From Paramuribaculum sp. (GTDB taxonomy: Bacteria > Bacteroidota > Bacteroidia > Bacteroidales > Muribaculaceae), in contig JAIDXA010000019.1 of NCBI GenBank assembly GCA_029058705.1, positions 1 through 5,823 of the forward strand: a stretch of DNA of 5,823 nt, in the 5' to 3' direction. Both the position numbers and the translations under genes were made by a program. The notes beneath the pieces were generated by a model. The model ran no database searches. It was given only the letters and a program-made list of their open reading frames with translations, and had not been told where the DNA came from. Shown in pieces: positions 1-5,823 of this stretch (the first letter of the stretch is position 1; the number at the start of each line of letters is the position of its first letter).

Positions 1-30
1 TCATTCCATCATAATCACTGACCTTTATTA
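1..30 (+). other. Window edge; possible 3' end of an upstream plus-strand gene
   Basis: These 30 bases precede the protease start. Two frames end here. One reads SFHHNH and stops at TGA 19-21. Another reads HSIIITDLY and stops at TAA 29-31, overlapping the protease ATG as TAATG. Either could be the tail of an upstream gene in the same operon. In Bacteroides a dCMP deaminase (comEB) gene often precedes this protease, which is from memory and cannot be tested on so few codons. No promoter or ribosome binding site is visible, which fits co-transcription from outside the window. Confidence 0.25.
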
Positions 31-1683
31 ATGAAAAATCTTTTCGGACGCCCTACAATATGGACTCCATTCGCCATCGCCCTGGCGCTTACAGCAGGAC
101 TGTGGATCGGCGCTAATTTTTTCGGGACCACCAACAGCCACGGTCCTGTCTATGACAAACTCGCAACGATCATGCAGCTCATCGACAACGATTATGTTGA
201 CAAAATCGACACTGACAGCCTTCTCGAGTCGTCGCTTTCGGAAATCATTGCCCGGCTCGACCCACACTCAAGCTACATAAAGTCGGAAGACCTGCAGGCC
301 GTCAACGAAGATCTTGACGGATCGTTCAGCGGAATCGGCATATCTTTCAATATGCTGACCGACACGATTACGGTTCTCGAAGTCATTCCCGGAGGGCCGT
401 CGGAGAAAGTCGGCCTTATGCCCGGCGACCGTATTATATCGATCAACGACACGATCGTTGCCGGACAAAACTGGACAAACGAACGCGTAATCAAGAACCT
501 GAGAGGTGAAAAAGGATCGAAAGTGAATTTAGGCGTCATGCGCGATAATTCATCGAAGCTCTTGTCGTATGAGGTTACCCGCGGAGACATCCCTGTTTCT
601 TCGGTCGATGCATCCTACATAGCAGCCGATGGAATAGGCTACATCAAAATCAACAAGTTTGCAAAAAACACGTATTCTGAATTTCTGAACGCACTTGTCC
701 GGCTCAAGTCCGAAGGAGCAAGAAACTATCTTATTGACCTGCGGGGCAACGGCGGGGGATTCATGGAGCCTGCAATTCTGATGGCCAACGAATTCCTTAC
801 GGCCGGAAGCCCGATTGTCGCCACACACGGACGCATAGCCGAGGTTGAAAGTGAAATTGTCGCCGACGGCTCAGGCGCGTTTCAGGATGCGAATGTGGTT
901 GTGATGCTTGACGAATTCTCGGCAAGCGCAAGCGAGATCTTCGCCGGCGCAATGCAAGATAATGACCGCGGTCTGATTCTTGGTCGCCGATCATTCGGAA
1001 AAGGGCTTGTCCAACGCCAGATAGATCTCCCGGACAACAGCGCTCTACGGCTCACGACAGCCCGTTATTACACTCCATCGGGCAGATGCATACAGAAACC
1101 ATATACGCTCGGCAGCAACCTCTCCTACAGCATGGAAATCGCCGACCGGTTTCGCCACGGCGAAGATTTCAACCCGGACAGCATCAAGTTTGACACGTCG
1201 CAGACTTTCACTACTCTTGGCGGGAGAACCGTCTATGGAGGCGGCGGAATCATGCCGGATGTCTATGTACCTAACGATACAACCGGAATTTCAAGCTATT
1301 ATATCGACGTGTTCAATGCAGGCCTTCTTCAGAAGTTCGCATTCAATTACGCAGACAAAAACCGTAATCGTCTGAAAAGCGCAAAGAATATAAATTCACT
1401 TCTTTCAATGCTTCCAACGGACGATCAGCTGCTTCAGGATTTCGCATACTTTGCCCGCGACACCGAAAAAATCGCCCCTCGATGGTATTATATAAACATT
1501 TCCCGTGATCTGATTGTTAACCAACTGAAAGCTCTGATTGCGCGCGATGCCCTCGGCTTATCCGCCTACTATGAGGTCATCAACACATCAGACAACGCAT
1601 TCACTCAGGCTCTGAAAGAGTTCGCAGGCGGCACCGCCGCGTTCCCCATCAAGACTGACAAGCTTAACAAAAACGGAAAATGA
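31..1683 (+). CDS. S41 family peptidase (C-terminal processing protease with PDZ domain)
   Basis: A serine protease of the CtpA/Prc type (MEROPS S41), 550 aa, expected to act in the periplasm while anchored in the inner membrane. Residues 12-31 form one hydrophobic segment after a short basic start, with no lipobox cysteine, so a signal anchor or signal peptide. Residues 38-90 are the usual helical N-terminal part (RLDPHSSYI at 75-83). Residues about 98-172 are a PDZ domain (GIGISF, then GLMPGDRIISIN). The protease domain carries DLRGNGGG at 236-243 and SASASEIFAGA from 297. By analogy with Prc and CtpB the catalytic residues are Ser299, Lys324 (SFGKGLVQ) and Gln328, and the 25-residue Ser-Lys spacing matches. 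After GGGGIMPDVYVP (403-414) a helical tail runs to the end, as in other Bacteroidales members. All key residues are intact, so it should be active. Substrates are unknown. ATG 31 is chosen because it gives a complete signal anchor. The stop overlaps the next gene. Confidence 0.95.
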   Translation: MKNLFGRPTIWTPFAIALALTAGLWIGANFFGTTNSHGPVYDKLATIMQLIDNDYVDKIDTDSLLESSLSEIIARLDPHSSYIKSEDLQAVNEDLDGSFSGIGISFNMLTDTITVLEVIPGGPSEKVGLMPGDRIISINDTIVAGQNWTNERVIKNLRGEKGSKVNLGVMRDNSSKLLSYEVTRGDIPVSSVDASYIAADGIGYIKINKFAKNTYSEFLNALVRLKSEGARNYLIDLRGNGGGFMEPAILMANEFLTAGSPIVATHGRIAEVESEIVADGSGAFQDANVVVMLDEFSASASEIFAGAMQDNDRGLILGRRSFGKGLVQRQIDLPDNSALRLTTARYYTPSGRCIQKPYTLGSNLSYSMEIADRFRHGEDFNPDSIKFDTSQTFTTLGGRTVYGGGGIMPDVYVPNDTTGISSYYIDVFNAGLLQKFAFNYADKNRNRLKSAKNINSLLSMLPTDDQLLQDFAYFARDTEKIAPRWYYINISRDLIVNQLKALIARDALGLSAYYEVINTSDNAFTQALKEFAGGTAAFPIKTDKLNKNGK

Positions 1684-2237
1684 ACAAGAACGACATACGC
1701 CGCAGGGTAAAAGCCCGCAAGAATCTCCTGACTGATCCGGAACGAGAGTCAGCGGCCCGCCGCGTTTTCGACAGGTTCGAACAATTGGCGGCATTCGCCA
1801 TGAGCGAACACATACTCATTTATCATTCCCTTCCGGATGAACTCTCGACACTGTCATTTCTTGAAAAGTGGAACAATTCGAAGCATTTCTATCTTCCAAG
1901 AGTCAACGGAGTTAATCTCGAGTTGCTGCCATATGAAAAGACATTGCTTAAAATGGGGGCATTTCAAATCGAAGAGCCTTCGGGCGATGACATTGTCGAT
2001 CCTGACAGAATCGATCTCATCATTGTGCCCGGCGTAGCATATGACAGAAAAGGCAACCGGGTAGGCCGTGGCAAAGGATTCTACGACCGACTTCTTGGCT
2101 CGACTCGCGCCTTTACCATAGGTGTCGGCTATGATTTCCAGCTGGTCAACGAAATCGAGACCGACCCGTTTGACGTTCCGGTCGATATGGTCATCACCGA
2201 ATCCCAGGCGTTTCTGTCGCCCAGACGACGCAGATAA
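1680..2237 (+). CDS. 5-formyltetrahydrofolate cyclo-ligase (5,10-methenyltetrahydrofolate synthetase)
   Basis: A cytosolic enzyme of 185 aa that uses ATP to convert 5-formyltetrahydrofolate (folinate) to 5,10-methenyltetrahydrofolate, returning this storage form to one-carbon metabolism. The family features appear in order. A basic N-terminus KNDIRRRVKARK (3-14) fits the nucleotide-contacting region. YHSLPDELST (48-57) is the folate-side loop. The signature GRGKGFYDRLL (129-139) is the phosphate-binding loop, and PVDMVITE (167-174) is the conserved C-terminal strand. Length is normal for the family (about 180-200 aa). Its ATG lies within the protease stop (ATGA, 4-base overlap), so the two are probably translationally coupled; no Shine-Dalgarno sequence is visible. 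The linkage to the S41 protease is common in Bacteroides genomes (from memory) and does not imply a shared pathway. The E. coli counterpart is ygfA/fau. A strong hairpin terminator follows 10 bases after the stop. Confidence 0.95.
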   Translation: MNKNDIRRRVKARKNLLTDPERESAARRVFDRFEQLAAFAMSEHILIYHSLPDELSTLSFLEKWNNSKHFYLPRVNGVNLELLPYEKTLLKMGAFQIEEPSGDDIVDPDRIDLIIVPGVAYDRKGNRVGRGKGFYDRLLGSTRAFTIGVGYDFQLVNEIETDPFDVPVDMVITESQAFLSPRRRR

Positions 2238-2247
2238 AGGAAGCGAT

Positions 2248-2297
2248 AAAACAATAATCCTGACAGATTTTCCGGTCTGTCAGGATTATTGTTTTTT
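2248..2297. terminator. Bidirectional intrinsic terminator between convergent genes
   Basis: A perfect 20-bp inverted repeat: left arm 2248-2267, right arm 2276-2295, 8-base loop TTTTCCGG. The plus strand ends in a run of six T (2292-2297), giving a standard terminator for the folate enzyme gene. On the minus strand the flanking A run (2248-2251) gives four U, enough to end ROK kinase transcripts as well; that gene stops 31 bases away at 2326. The stem is AT-rich at its base and GC-richer near the loop. Confidence 0.92.
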
Positions 2298-2325
2298 CAC
2301 TTAGAGCCGGTTCGACCCGTGAGTA

Positions 2326-3427
2326 TCATTCAGCAGCGTCGAGCATAGCGAGCGCGAAAGAGTATGCACCTATTGAAATCGCCTTGCTTGCGCCGAGTTT
2401 AGAAATTGCGACTCCAGTCGCCTTCATCGGGTCATAAATAACAGTGCGATCCGAACCGTAAACCTTTATCGGACGGGCTGCACCATGAGCAAACTGGGCA
2501 AACTGCTCGTCATCATCGAGATTAAAGGCTTTCATCTGAAGGCGGTTCATTTCCTCTCCTTTAACCGTATGGAGAACACCATTCAGCTGCTTCATAAGCG
2601 AAGGCATGAAGTATTTCTGAGCCCCGCAAAGCCCGCCACCGATAACAACAAGGGAGTCAGTAAGGGTAATGGCCGTTGCAATCGCATCGCCAGCCACTTC
2701 ACCGAACTCTTCGAAGGCGCGTATTGCCGCTTCTTGATTCCCAGGACGGATTCCTTCTGCAATCTCGCAGATATCCTTGGGTTCAAATGTATGGTTCAGA
2801 TCTCCCGATTCCTCAGCATAAACACGTTTGATGGCACGGATTGCCACTCCTTCTTCGACAATTATCTCAGGATGATTCTTGTGACGCAGGCAGAATGTTT
2901 CAACACATGAGTTGTTTCCCCTGTTAAGATGATTGTCAATCACCATACCGATACCGAAACCGGTTCCGAATGTATAACCGAGCAGATTGGTGTAACGTTT
3001 AGAGCTTCCAACTTCCGCAAGTTTGTTGTTTATTTCAGGAAGGATTCCACCGATGGCCTCGCCGAACGCAAACAGGTCGCCGTCATTGTTGATATATACA
3101 GGCACTCCGAATTTATCCTGAAGGAACGGACCGAGAGCTACCCCGTTTCGGAATGAAGGGAAGTTGGGCAAGTGACCGCCGATAATTCCGTTAGGATAAT
3201 CGGCCGGGCCCGGAAAAGCGAAACTGATGGCAACCGGAGGCTCTTCAAGTTTGGCAATCACTTCTTCAAAACCTTTGACCATAGTAGCAAGACACAGATC
3301 AAGATCATGGGCATTTGAAGGCATCGTTATCGGATCAACGATAAATTCATTGGACTGCATTGCACCGAAAACCAGATTTGTACCAGGCATCAAGTGTGAT
3401 GACAATGCGTTTGTCAAATTTGTACAT
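2326..3427 (-). CDS. ROK family sugar kinase, disrupted by an N-terminal frameshift
   Basis: A ROK-family (repressor, ORF, kinase) protein that would phosphorylate a hexose or amino sugar with ATP in the cytosol; the substrate cannot be told from sequence. Bacteroides fragilis RokA, a broad hexokinase, is of this general family. The natural start is ATG 3427-3425, reading MYKFDKRIVITLDA, and then the frame breaks. The ATP-binding motif resumes two bases out of phase as TNLVFGAMQ. Restoring two bases gives 367 aa without internal stops. Restored positions: SFAFPGPADYPNGIIG 69-84, the catalytic Asp116 in NNDGDLFAFGE, GTGFGIG 155-161, and VVIGGGLCGA 261-270. The usual ROK zinc motif CxCGxxGCxE is absent. 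As it stands, translation from 3427 ends after 26 residues. The longest open frame instead begins at TTG 3417, or at ATG 3390 (354 aa, lacking the first strand). The defect may be a real recent mutation or a sequencing or assembly error. It has its own promoter and terminator. Confidence 0.9.
3382..3391 (-). other. Frameshift site in the ROK kinase gene (apparent 2-base deletion)
   Basis: On the minus strand the codons read ATC ACA CTT GAT GCC and then T GGT ACA AAT CTG GTT TTC. The family motif LDAGGTN requires GAT GCC GGT GGT ACA AAT, so two bases (GG) of one glycine codon are missing around 3385-3386. Both sides match the family in their own frame, which pins the break to within a few bases. 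No homopolymer or known slippery sequence is present to suggest programmed frameshifting. Confidence 0.88.
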
Positions 3428-3502
3428 AATATGAAATTATAATAGATTTAAAGTAAATTCTTTTTTCAGCCATGTTGACAAAGCCGCTGGCCGAGCTATC
3501 GG

Positions 3503-3510
3503 CAAAGATA
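3503..3510 (-). promoter_or_regulatory. Bacteroidetes-type -7 promoter element for the ROK kinase gene
   Basis: On the minus strand the bases read TATCTTTG, an exact match to the Bacteroidetes consensus TAnnTTTG, followed by CC. The preferred -33 TTTG is not well formed at the expected spacing (about 20 bases upstream lies GCTG), so it rests on the -7 box. It lies 75 bases upstream of ATG 3427, leaving a leader of about 65 bases. No intrinsic terminator is visible after ruvC, so read-through from the upstream operon is also possible. Confidence 0.6.
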
Positions 3511-3602
3511 CAAAAAACTTTCTATTGCGACAGCGATTGCGCCCGTTTAAATTTTCACTGACCACCCGCATGCGTAACGAATCTGTCTTGTTGCTAGTCA
3601 TC

Positions 3603-4184
3603 TCAAAGCCCGTTGACGCGTCCGGGATTCTTTGCAATGAATTCCTTCCATGACTTTGCGCCTGCGGACGGAATCGGGCGTGATGACTCATAGAAATGGC
3701 ATAAAGCTGCGGCCAAAGCATCTGTCGCATCCAGCTCCGGCGGAAGATGCCCGTCGGTCAATGCCAGAATCCGTTTAAGCATTTCCCTGACCTGCTCTTT
3801 CGATGACGCTCCGTTGCCTGTGATAGCCATTTTTATCTTTCGCGGTTCATACTCTGTTATCGGCACATCACGCGACAAGGCTGCCGCCATGGCAACCCCC
3901 TGTGCACGCCCGAGCTTAAGCATCGACTGCACGTTTTTTCCGAAGAATGGCGCTTCAATCGACATTTCATCGGGCAAGTATTGCTCGACCAGTCCCAGCA
4001 CCCGTTCATGGATCCGCTTGAGCTTCAGGTAATGTCCGGAAATTTTATTCAGATGGATGACACCGAGGGCTATGACTGACGGTTTCTTACGTGTTATTCC
4101 CAGAACGCCATAGCCCATGAAGTTGGTGCCCGGATCAATTCCGATAATTATCCGGTCGTAATCTTTAATCGAACATGATTCCAT
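3603..4184 (-). CDS. ruvC: Crossover junction endodeoxyribonuclease RuvC
   Basis: The Holliday junction resolvase, 193 aa, which as a dimer makes paired nicks in four-way DNA junctions during recombinational repair, working with the RuvAB branch-migration motor (not in this window). The four acidic catalytic residues of the RNase H-like fold are visible: Asp17 in GIDPGT, Glu77 in MSIEAPFF, and Asp152 and Asp155 in LDATDALAAA, corresponding to E. coli Asp7, Glu66, Asp138 and Asp141. FGKNVQSMLKLGRAQGVAMA (81-100) and KMAITGNGASSKEQV (118-132) are the strongly conserved core segments. Length is normal, with a short N-terminal extension as in other Bacteroidales. ATG 4184 is supported by an unusually strong Shine-Dalgarno sequence. 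It is the last gene of the glycosyltransferase-DUF4286-ruvC operon, 4 bases after the DUF4286 stop. Confidence 0.97.
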   Translation of the reverse strand: MESCSIKDYDRIIIGIDPGTNFMGYGVLGITRKKPSVIALGVIHLNKISGHYLKLKRIHERVLGLVEQYLPDEMSIEAPFFGKNVQSMLKLGRAQGVAMAAALSRDVPITEYEPRKIKMAITGNGASSKEQVREMLKRILALTDGHLPPELDATDALAAALCHFYESSRPIPSAGAKSWKEFIAKNPGRVNGL

Positions 4185-4188
4185 TATG

Positions 4189-4491
4189 TCAGATCACCTC
4201 CATCAAAGTCGTGAAATGGAGAAGACGGTCTCCTCCCAATCCGAAACCGGCCAACGCTCCGGCAATAAAACCGGGCAGCGCGGTTTGCCAACGCGAAGCC
4301 TTCTCGTCTGAGGAAACTCTGAACTGCACGGCAAAAGTAACCACTGACGGCTCATGTGAAGGCACGCGGAGAAACATCAAGTCAGATCCATCGGCTTTCT
4401 CAACTGCCGCAGGATATTCGCTTGTCGCCCATTGTAGAAAGCGGCGCTCGTCGGCCGGGGCAACACAATATGTCGTATTTATCAGTATCAT
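4189..4491 (-). CDS. DUF4286 family protein
   Basis: A small protein of 100 aa with no known function, recognised as DUF4286 from its opening MILINTTYCV, a tryptophan-containing middle (FLQWATSEYPAAVEK, then ASRWQTALPG) and the closing FTTLMEVI. It has no signal peptide and no convincing membrane helix, so it is probably cytosolic; a Gly/Ala-rich stretch (AGALAGFGLGG) near residues 78-88 is a local peculiarity. The frame is open further upstream (to 4581), but ATG 4491 is preferred: it matches the family N-terminus, and its ATGA overlaps the glycosyltransferase stop by 4 bases, a typical coupled start. The gene precedes ruvC in many Bacteroidales as I recall, suggesting a conserved pairing, but a role in recombination is only a guess. 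Confidence 0.88.
   Translation of the reverse strand: MILINTTYCVAPADERRFLQWATSEYPAAVEKADGSDLMFLRVPSHEPSVVTFAVQFRVSSDEKASRWQTALPGFIAGALAGFGLGGDRLLHFTTLMEVI
4192..4201 (-). promoter_or_regulatory. Near-ideal Shine-Dalgarno sequence for ruvC inside the DUF4286 gene
   Basis: On the minus strand the bases read GGAGGTGATC, complementary over 10 bases to the standard 16S rRNA 3' tail, and lie 7 bases before the ruvC ATG. The same bases encode the last residues (E, V, I) of the DUF4286 protein. None of the other gene starts visible in the window has a recognisable Shine-Dalgarno sequence, as is usual for this phylum, so this one stands out and fixes the ruvC start. Confidence 0.8.
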
Positions 4492-5249
4492 TGTTTTAGA
4501 TGTCGGGATTTGCGTTTGAGATATCTCGGCAGAAACCGCAAGTGACGAATGATTGTCGGTATTGTTCCATAGTAATAACACATTATCCTGAACCGTTCCT
4601 TCAGCGAGGCCTTATGGTTGGCGGTTGTCACACCTTCATCAAGATAATCGATCAAATAGCCTGGGACAAGAACGTTTTTCCGCGAATGCTGAAGACATTG
4701 TATGCACCAGTCGAAATCGGCTGAAAACCTATAGCGCAGATCATAAAGCGGAGCAAGACGACGCAATGCCACAAAAGCCTGATGGCACACGACCATTCCA
4801 TTTGCAAAGCTTTCATATGTCAGTTTGTCGGGAGCTTTCAGATGGCGTTCGCCTACAAACCGGCGTGATGAGTCAACAAGCCTGGTCTGACCATAGAGGA
4901 TTCCGGGATAATCGTTTTTTTCAACAGCATCGGAAATAGATTCCAGAGTGGTATCTGAATAAAACGAATCGCCGGCATTAAGAAATATCAGATACTGACC
5001 CTGTGCCACACTGATTCCCTTGTTCATGGCATCATATATGCCATGATCAGGCTCTGATGAGACTTTTCGCAGCTCTGACGGCATTGAGGCTACAATTGCG
5101 AGTGTTTCATCGGCCGACTCTCCGTCAATGATCAAATGTTCATAGGAACGGAATGTCTGCCTGTCGACAGACTCAAGAGTCGGTCTTATAGTCGCAGAGG
5201 CATTGTAGGTTACAGTTATAATCGAGAAAAGCGGTGCTGTATCATCCAT
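4488..5249 (-). CDS. Glycosyltransferase family 2 protein (WcaE-like)
   Basis: A GT-A fold glycosyltransferase of 253 aa that would transfer a sugar from a nucleotide-sugar donor to a cell-surface glycan or lipid acceptor at the cytoplasmic face of the inner membrane; donor and acceptor are unknown. The donor-binding strand is FSIITVTYN (8-16), followed by LIIDGESADET (39-49), then SEPDHGIYDAMNKGI (65-79), a block shared with the colanic acid enzyme WcaE. The metal-binding position normally written DxD reads NAGD (91-94), as is common in this subgroup. VCHQAFV (154-160) and FSADFDW (175-181) are acceptor-side and catalytic-base region motifs. The C-terminal 30 residues are rich in Arg, Lys and hydrophobics, which may help membrane association (inference). 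ATG 5249 begins right before the first strand and is the natural start. It is the first gene of a three-gene operon and follows lpxA, but is separated from it by a terminator and its own promoter. Confidence 0.92.
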   Translation of the reverse strand: MDDTAPLFSIITVTYNASATIRPTLESVDRQTFRSYEHLIIDGESADETLAIVASMPSELRKVSSEPDHGIYDAMNKGISVAQGQYLIFLNAGDSFYSDTTLESISDAVEKNDYPGILYGQTRLVDSSRRFVGERHLKAPDKLTYESFANGMVVCHQAFVALRRLAPLYDLRYRFSADFDWCIQCLQHSRKNVLVPGYLIDYLDEGVTTANHKASLKERFRIMCYYYGTIPTIIRHLRFLPRYLKRKSRHLKQ

Positions 5250-5301
5250 GAGATATCGGAAAAGGGGCTGAAACGAGGGTTAATTACCTGAATTGTTTCC
5301 G

Positions 5302-5309
5302 CAAAGATA
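5302..5309 (-). promoter_or_regulatory. Bacteroidetes-type -7 promoter element for the glycosyltransferase operon
   Basis: On the minus strand the bases read TATCTTTG, matching TAnnTTTG, followed by CGG. It lies 52 bases upstream of ATG 5249 and 74 bases downstream of the lpxA terminator, where an operon promoter would be expected. No clear TTTG is present at the -33 position (TCGG about 20 bases upstream), so the call rests on the -7 box and its position. Confidence 0.6.
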
Positions 5310-5383
5310 TGAAATCCGCATTAATTTTCCGATTCCGCCACGGTTTTTTCGTCTATATTTCAGTGAAAAAATCCTAACTCATC

Positions 5384-5422
5384 AAAAAAACCGCCCCGGC
5401 TCTTGAAACAGAGACAGGGCGG
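5384..5422 (-). terminator. Intrinsic terminator after lpxA
   Basis: Read on the minus strand, CCGCCC (5422-5417), a 3-base internal loop, CTCT, a 6-base loop, AGAG, a 3-base internal loop and GGGCGG (5396-5391) form a hairpin followed directly by seven T (5390-5384). It lies 63 bases after the lpxA stop and separates lpxA from the glycosyltransferase operon. Confidence 0.82.
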
Positions 5423-5485
5423 CCGGTTTTATTTTGCTGCGCAAGCCGGGATCTGTAGACACCGGCCGGCACATAGCAATCGGGG

Positions 5486-5823
5486 TTATACGTAACCTTT
5501 GATAATTCCACGCTTTGAGTTCCTTGCAAAAAGAATAATCTCGTCGCGCTCTTTGGTTGCCGGGAGTTCGGCTTCGATTCTTTCAATGGCGTCGGAATTA
5601 TTCAGTCCGCTCAAATAGAGATAACGGTAGATGTCCTGTATCTGCTGTATCGTCTCGTTTGAGAATCCGCGACGCCTAAGCCCTATGGAGTTTACTCCGG
5701 CATAGGAAATAGGATCACGTCCAGCCTTTACATAAGGCGGAACATCCTTGTTGATCAAAGCACCTCCCTGAATCATCACATGCGGACCGATATGACAGAA
5801 CTGATGAACAAGAGTCCCGCCGC
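5486..5823 (-). CDS. lpxA: Acyl-ACP--UDP-N-acetylglucosamine O-acyltransferase LpxA (3' part)
   Basis: The C-terminal 111 residues of LpxA, which in the cytosol transfers a 3-hydroxyacyl chain from acyl carrier protein to UDP-GlcNAc, the first step of lipid A synthesis. The 5' part lies beyond the right edge, so the frame should be read from the edge and not from an internal methionine. The visible part begins in the last coils of the left-handed beta helix (GGTLVHQFCHIGPHVMIQGG) and continues with the conserved join PPYVKAGRDPISYAGVNSIG, then GLRRRGFS and the helical C-terminal domain, ending RDEIILFARNSKRGIIKGYV. This sequence is very typical of Bacteroidales LpxA and shows no damage. The active-site histidine region lies upstream and cannot be checked. 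In this phylum a fused lpxC-fabZ gene usually precedes lpxA; expect it just outside the window. Confidence 0.95.
   Translation of the reverse strand, partial: GGTLVHQFCHIGPHVMIQGGALINKDVPPYVKAGRDPISYAGVNSIGLRRRGFSNETIQQIQDIYRYLYLSGLNNSDAIERIEAELPATKERDEIILFARNSKRGIIKGYV

Noticed and set aside
2485..2910. A 141-codon open frame on the plus strand opposite the ROK kinase gene
   Set aside because: It is antisense to a clearly conserved kinase, has no recognisable domain, and its composition is explained by the kinase codons on the other strand.
3382..3391. Programmed ribosomal frameshifting to make the full ROK kinase
   Set aside because: No slippery homopolymer, no adjacent stop codon and no obvious stimulatory structure are visible, and ROK kinases are not known to use frameshifting. 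Mutation or sequence error is simpler.
3428..3602. Possible RNA gene or riboswitch between ruvC and the ROK gene
   Set aside because: Apart from the TATCTTTG box, I find only an 8-base palindrome CGCATGCG (3567-3574) and a direct repeat ATTGCG. No tRNA-like fold, terminator or known leader structure is apparent.
3437..3730. A 97-codon minus-strand open frame running past the end of ruvC
   Set aside because: It overlaps the conserved C-terminus of RuvC in another frame, has low-complexity basic content, and runs over the ROK promoter. I see no family resemblance.
4492..4581. A longer DUF4286 protein starting at 4581 (130 aa)
   Set aside because: The extra 30 residues overlap the glycosyltransferase C-terminus and do not resemble the family. 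The start at 4491 matches the DUF4286 N-terminus and gives the ATGA overlap.
5374..5586. A 70-codon minus-strand open frame spanning the lpxA end and its terminator
   Set aside because: It overlaps LpxA in another frame and reads through the hairpin terminator, so it is not a credible gene.
1..5823. Mobile element, CRISPR array or novel defence system
   Set aside because: There are no transposase or integrase motifs, terminal repeats or regular spaced repeats, and every gene belongs to a common core family with uniform style.

Overview
The window looks like core chromosome from a member of the Bacteroidota, most likely order Bacteroidales. A Muribaculaceae-like gut lineage is my best guess but is not provable here. 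Three things support this. The protein variants (S41 protease, RuvC, LpxA, DUF4286, and a ROK kinase with an N-terminal LDAGGTN-type motif) are of the Bacteroidales kind. Start codons mostly lack Shine-Dalgarno sequences. Two intergenic regions carry the Bacteroidetes -7 promoter element TAnnTTTG, both times as TATCTTTG. There is no sign of phage, transposon, CRISPR or integrated element.

Layout. Left part, plus strand (1-2237): a two-gene unit, with an inner-membrane-anchored S41/C-terminal processing protease followed by 5-formyltetrahydrofolate cyclo-ligase. They overlap by 4 bases (ATGA), and the unit probably continues from genes off the left edge. It ends at a perfect 20-bp hairpin terminator (2248-2297) that lies between convergent genes and can serve both. 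From there to the right edge everything is on the minus strand. A ROK-family sugar kinase gene (2326-3427) has its own TATCTTTG promoter but is broken by a frameshift inside its N-terminal nucleotide-binding motif. Upstream of it lies a three-gene operon, in transcription order: family 2 glycosyltransferase (5249-4488), DUF4286 protein (4491-4189) and ruvC (4184-3603). The first two overlap by ATGA and the last two are 4 bases apart. A second TATCTTTG promoter precedes the glycosyltransferase. At the right edge is the 3' part of lpxA (lipid A synthesis), closed by its own intrinsic terminator.

How the genes relate: this is housekeeping content. Envelope functions (periplasmic protease, LpxA, glycosyltransferase) sit beside folate salvage, sugar phosphorylation and Holliday junction resolution. 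I see no new multi-gene system. The points most worth a second look are the 2-base loss in the ROK kinase gene, and a 10-base near-ideal Shine-Dalgarno sequence for ruvC embedded in the last codons of the DUF4286 gene. The latter is striking in a phylum where such sites are rarely used.
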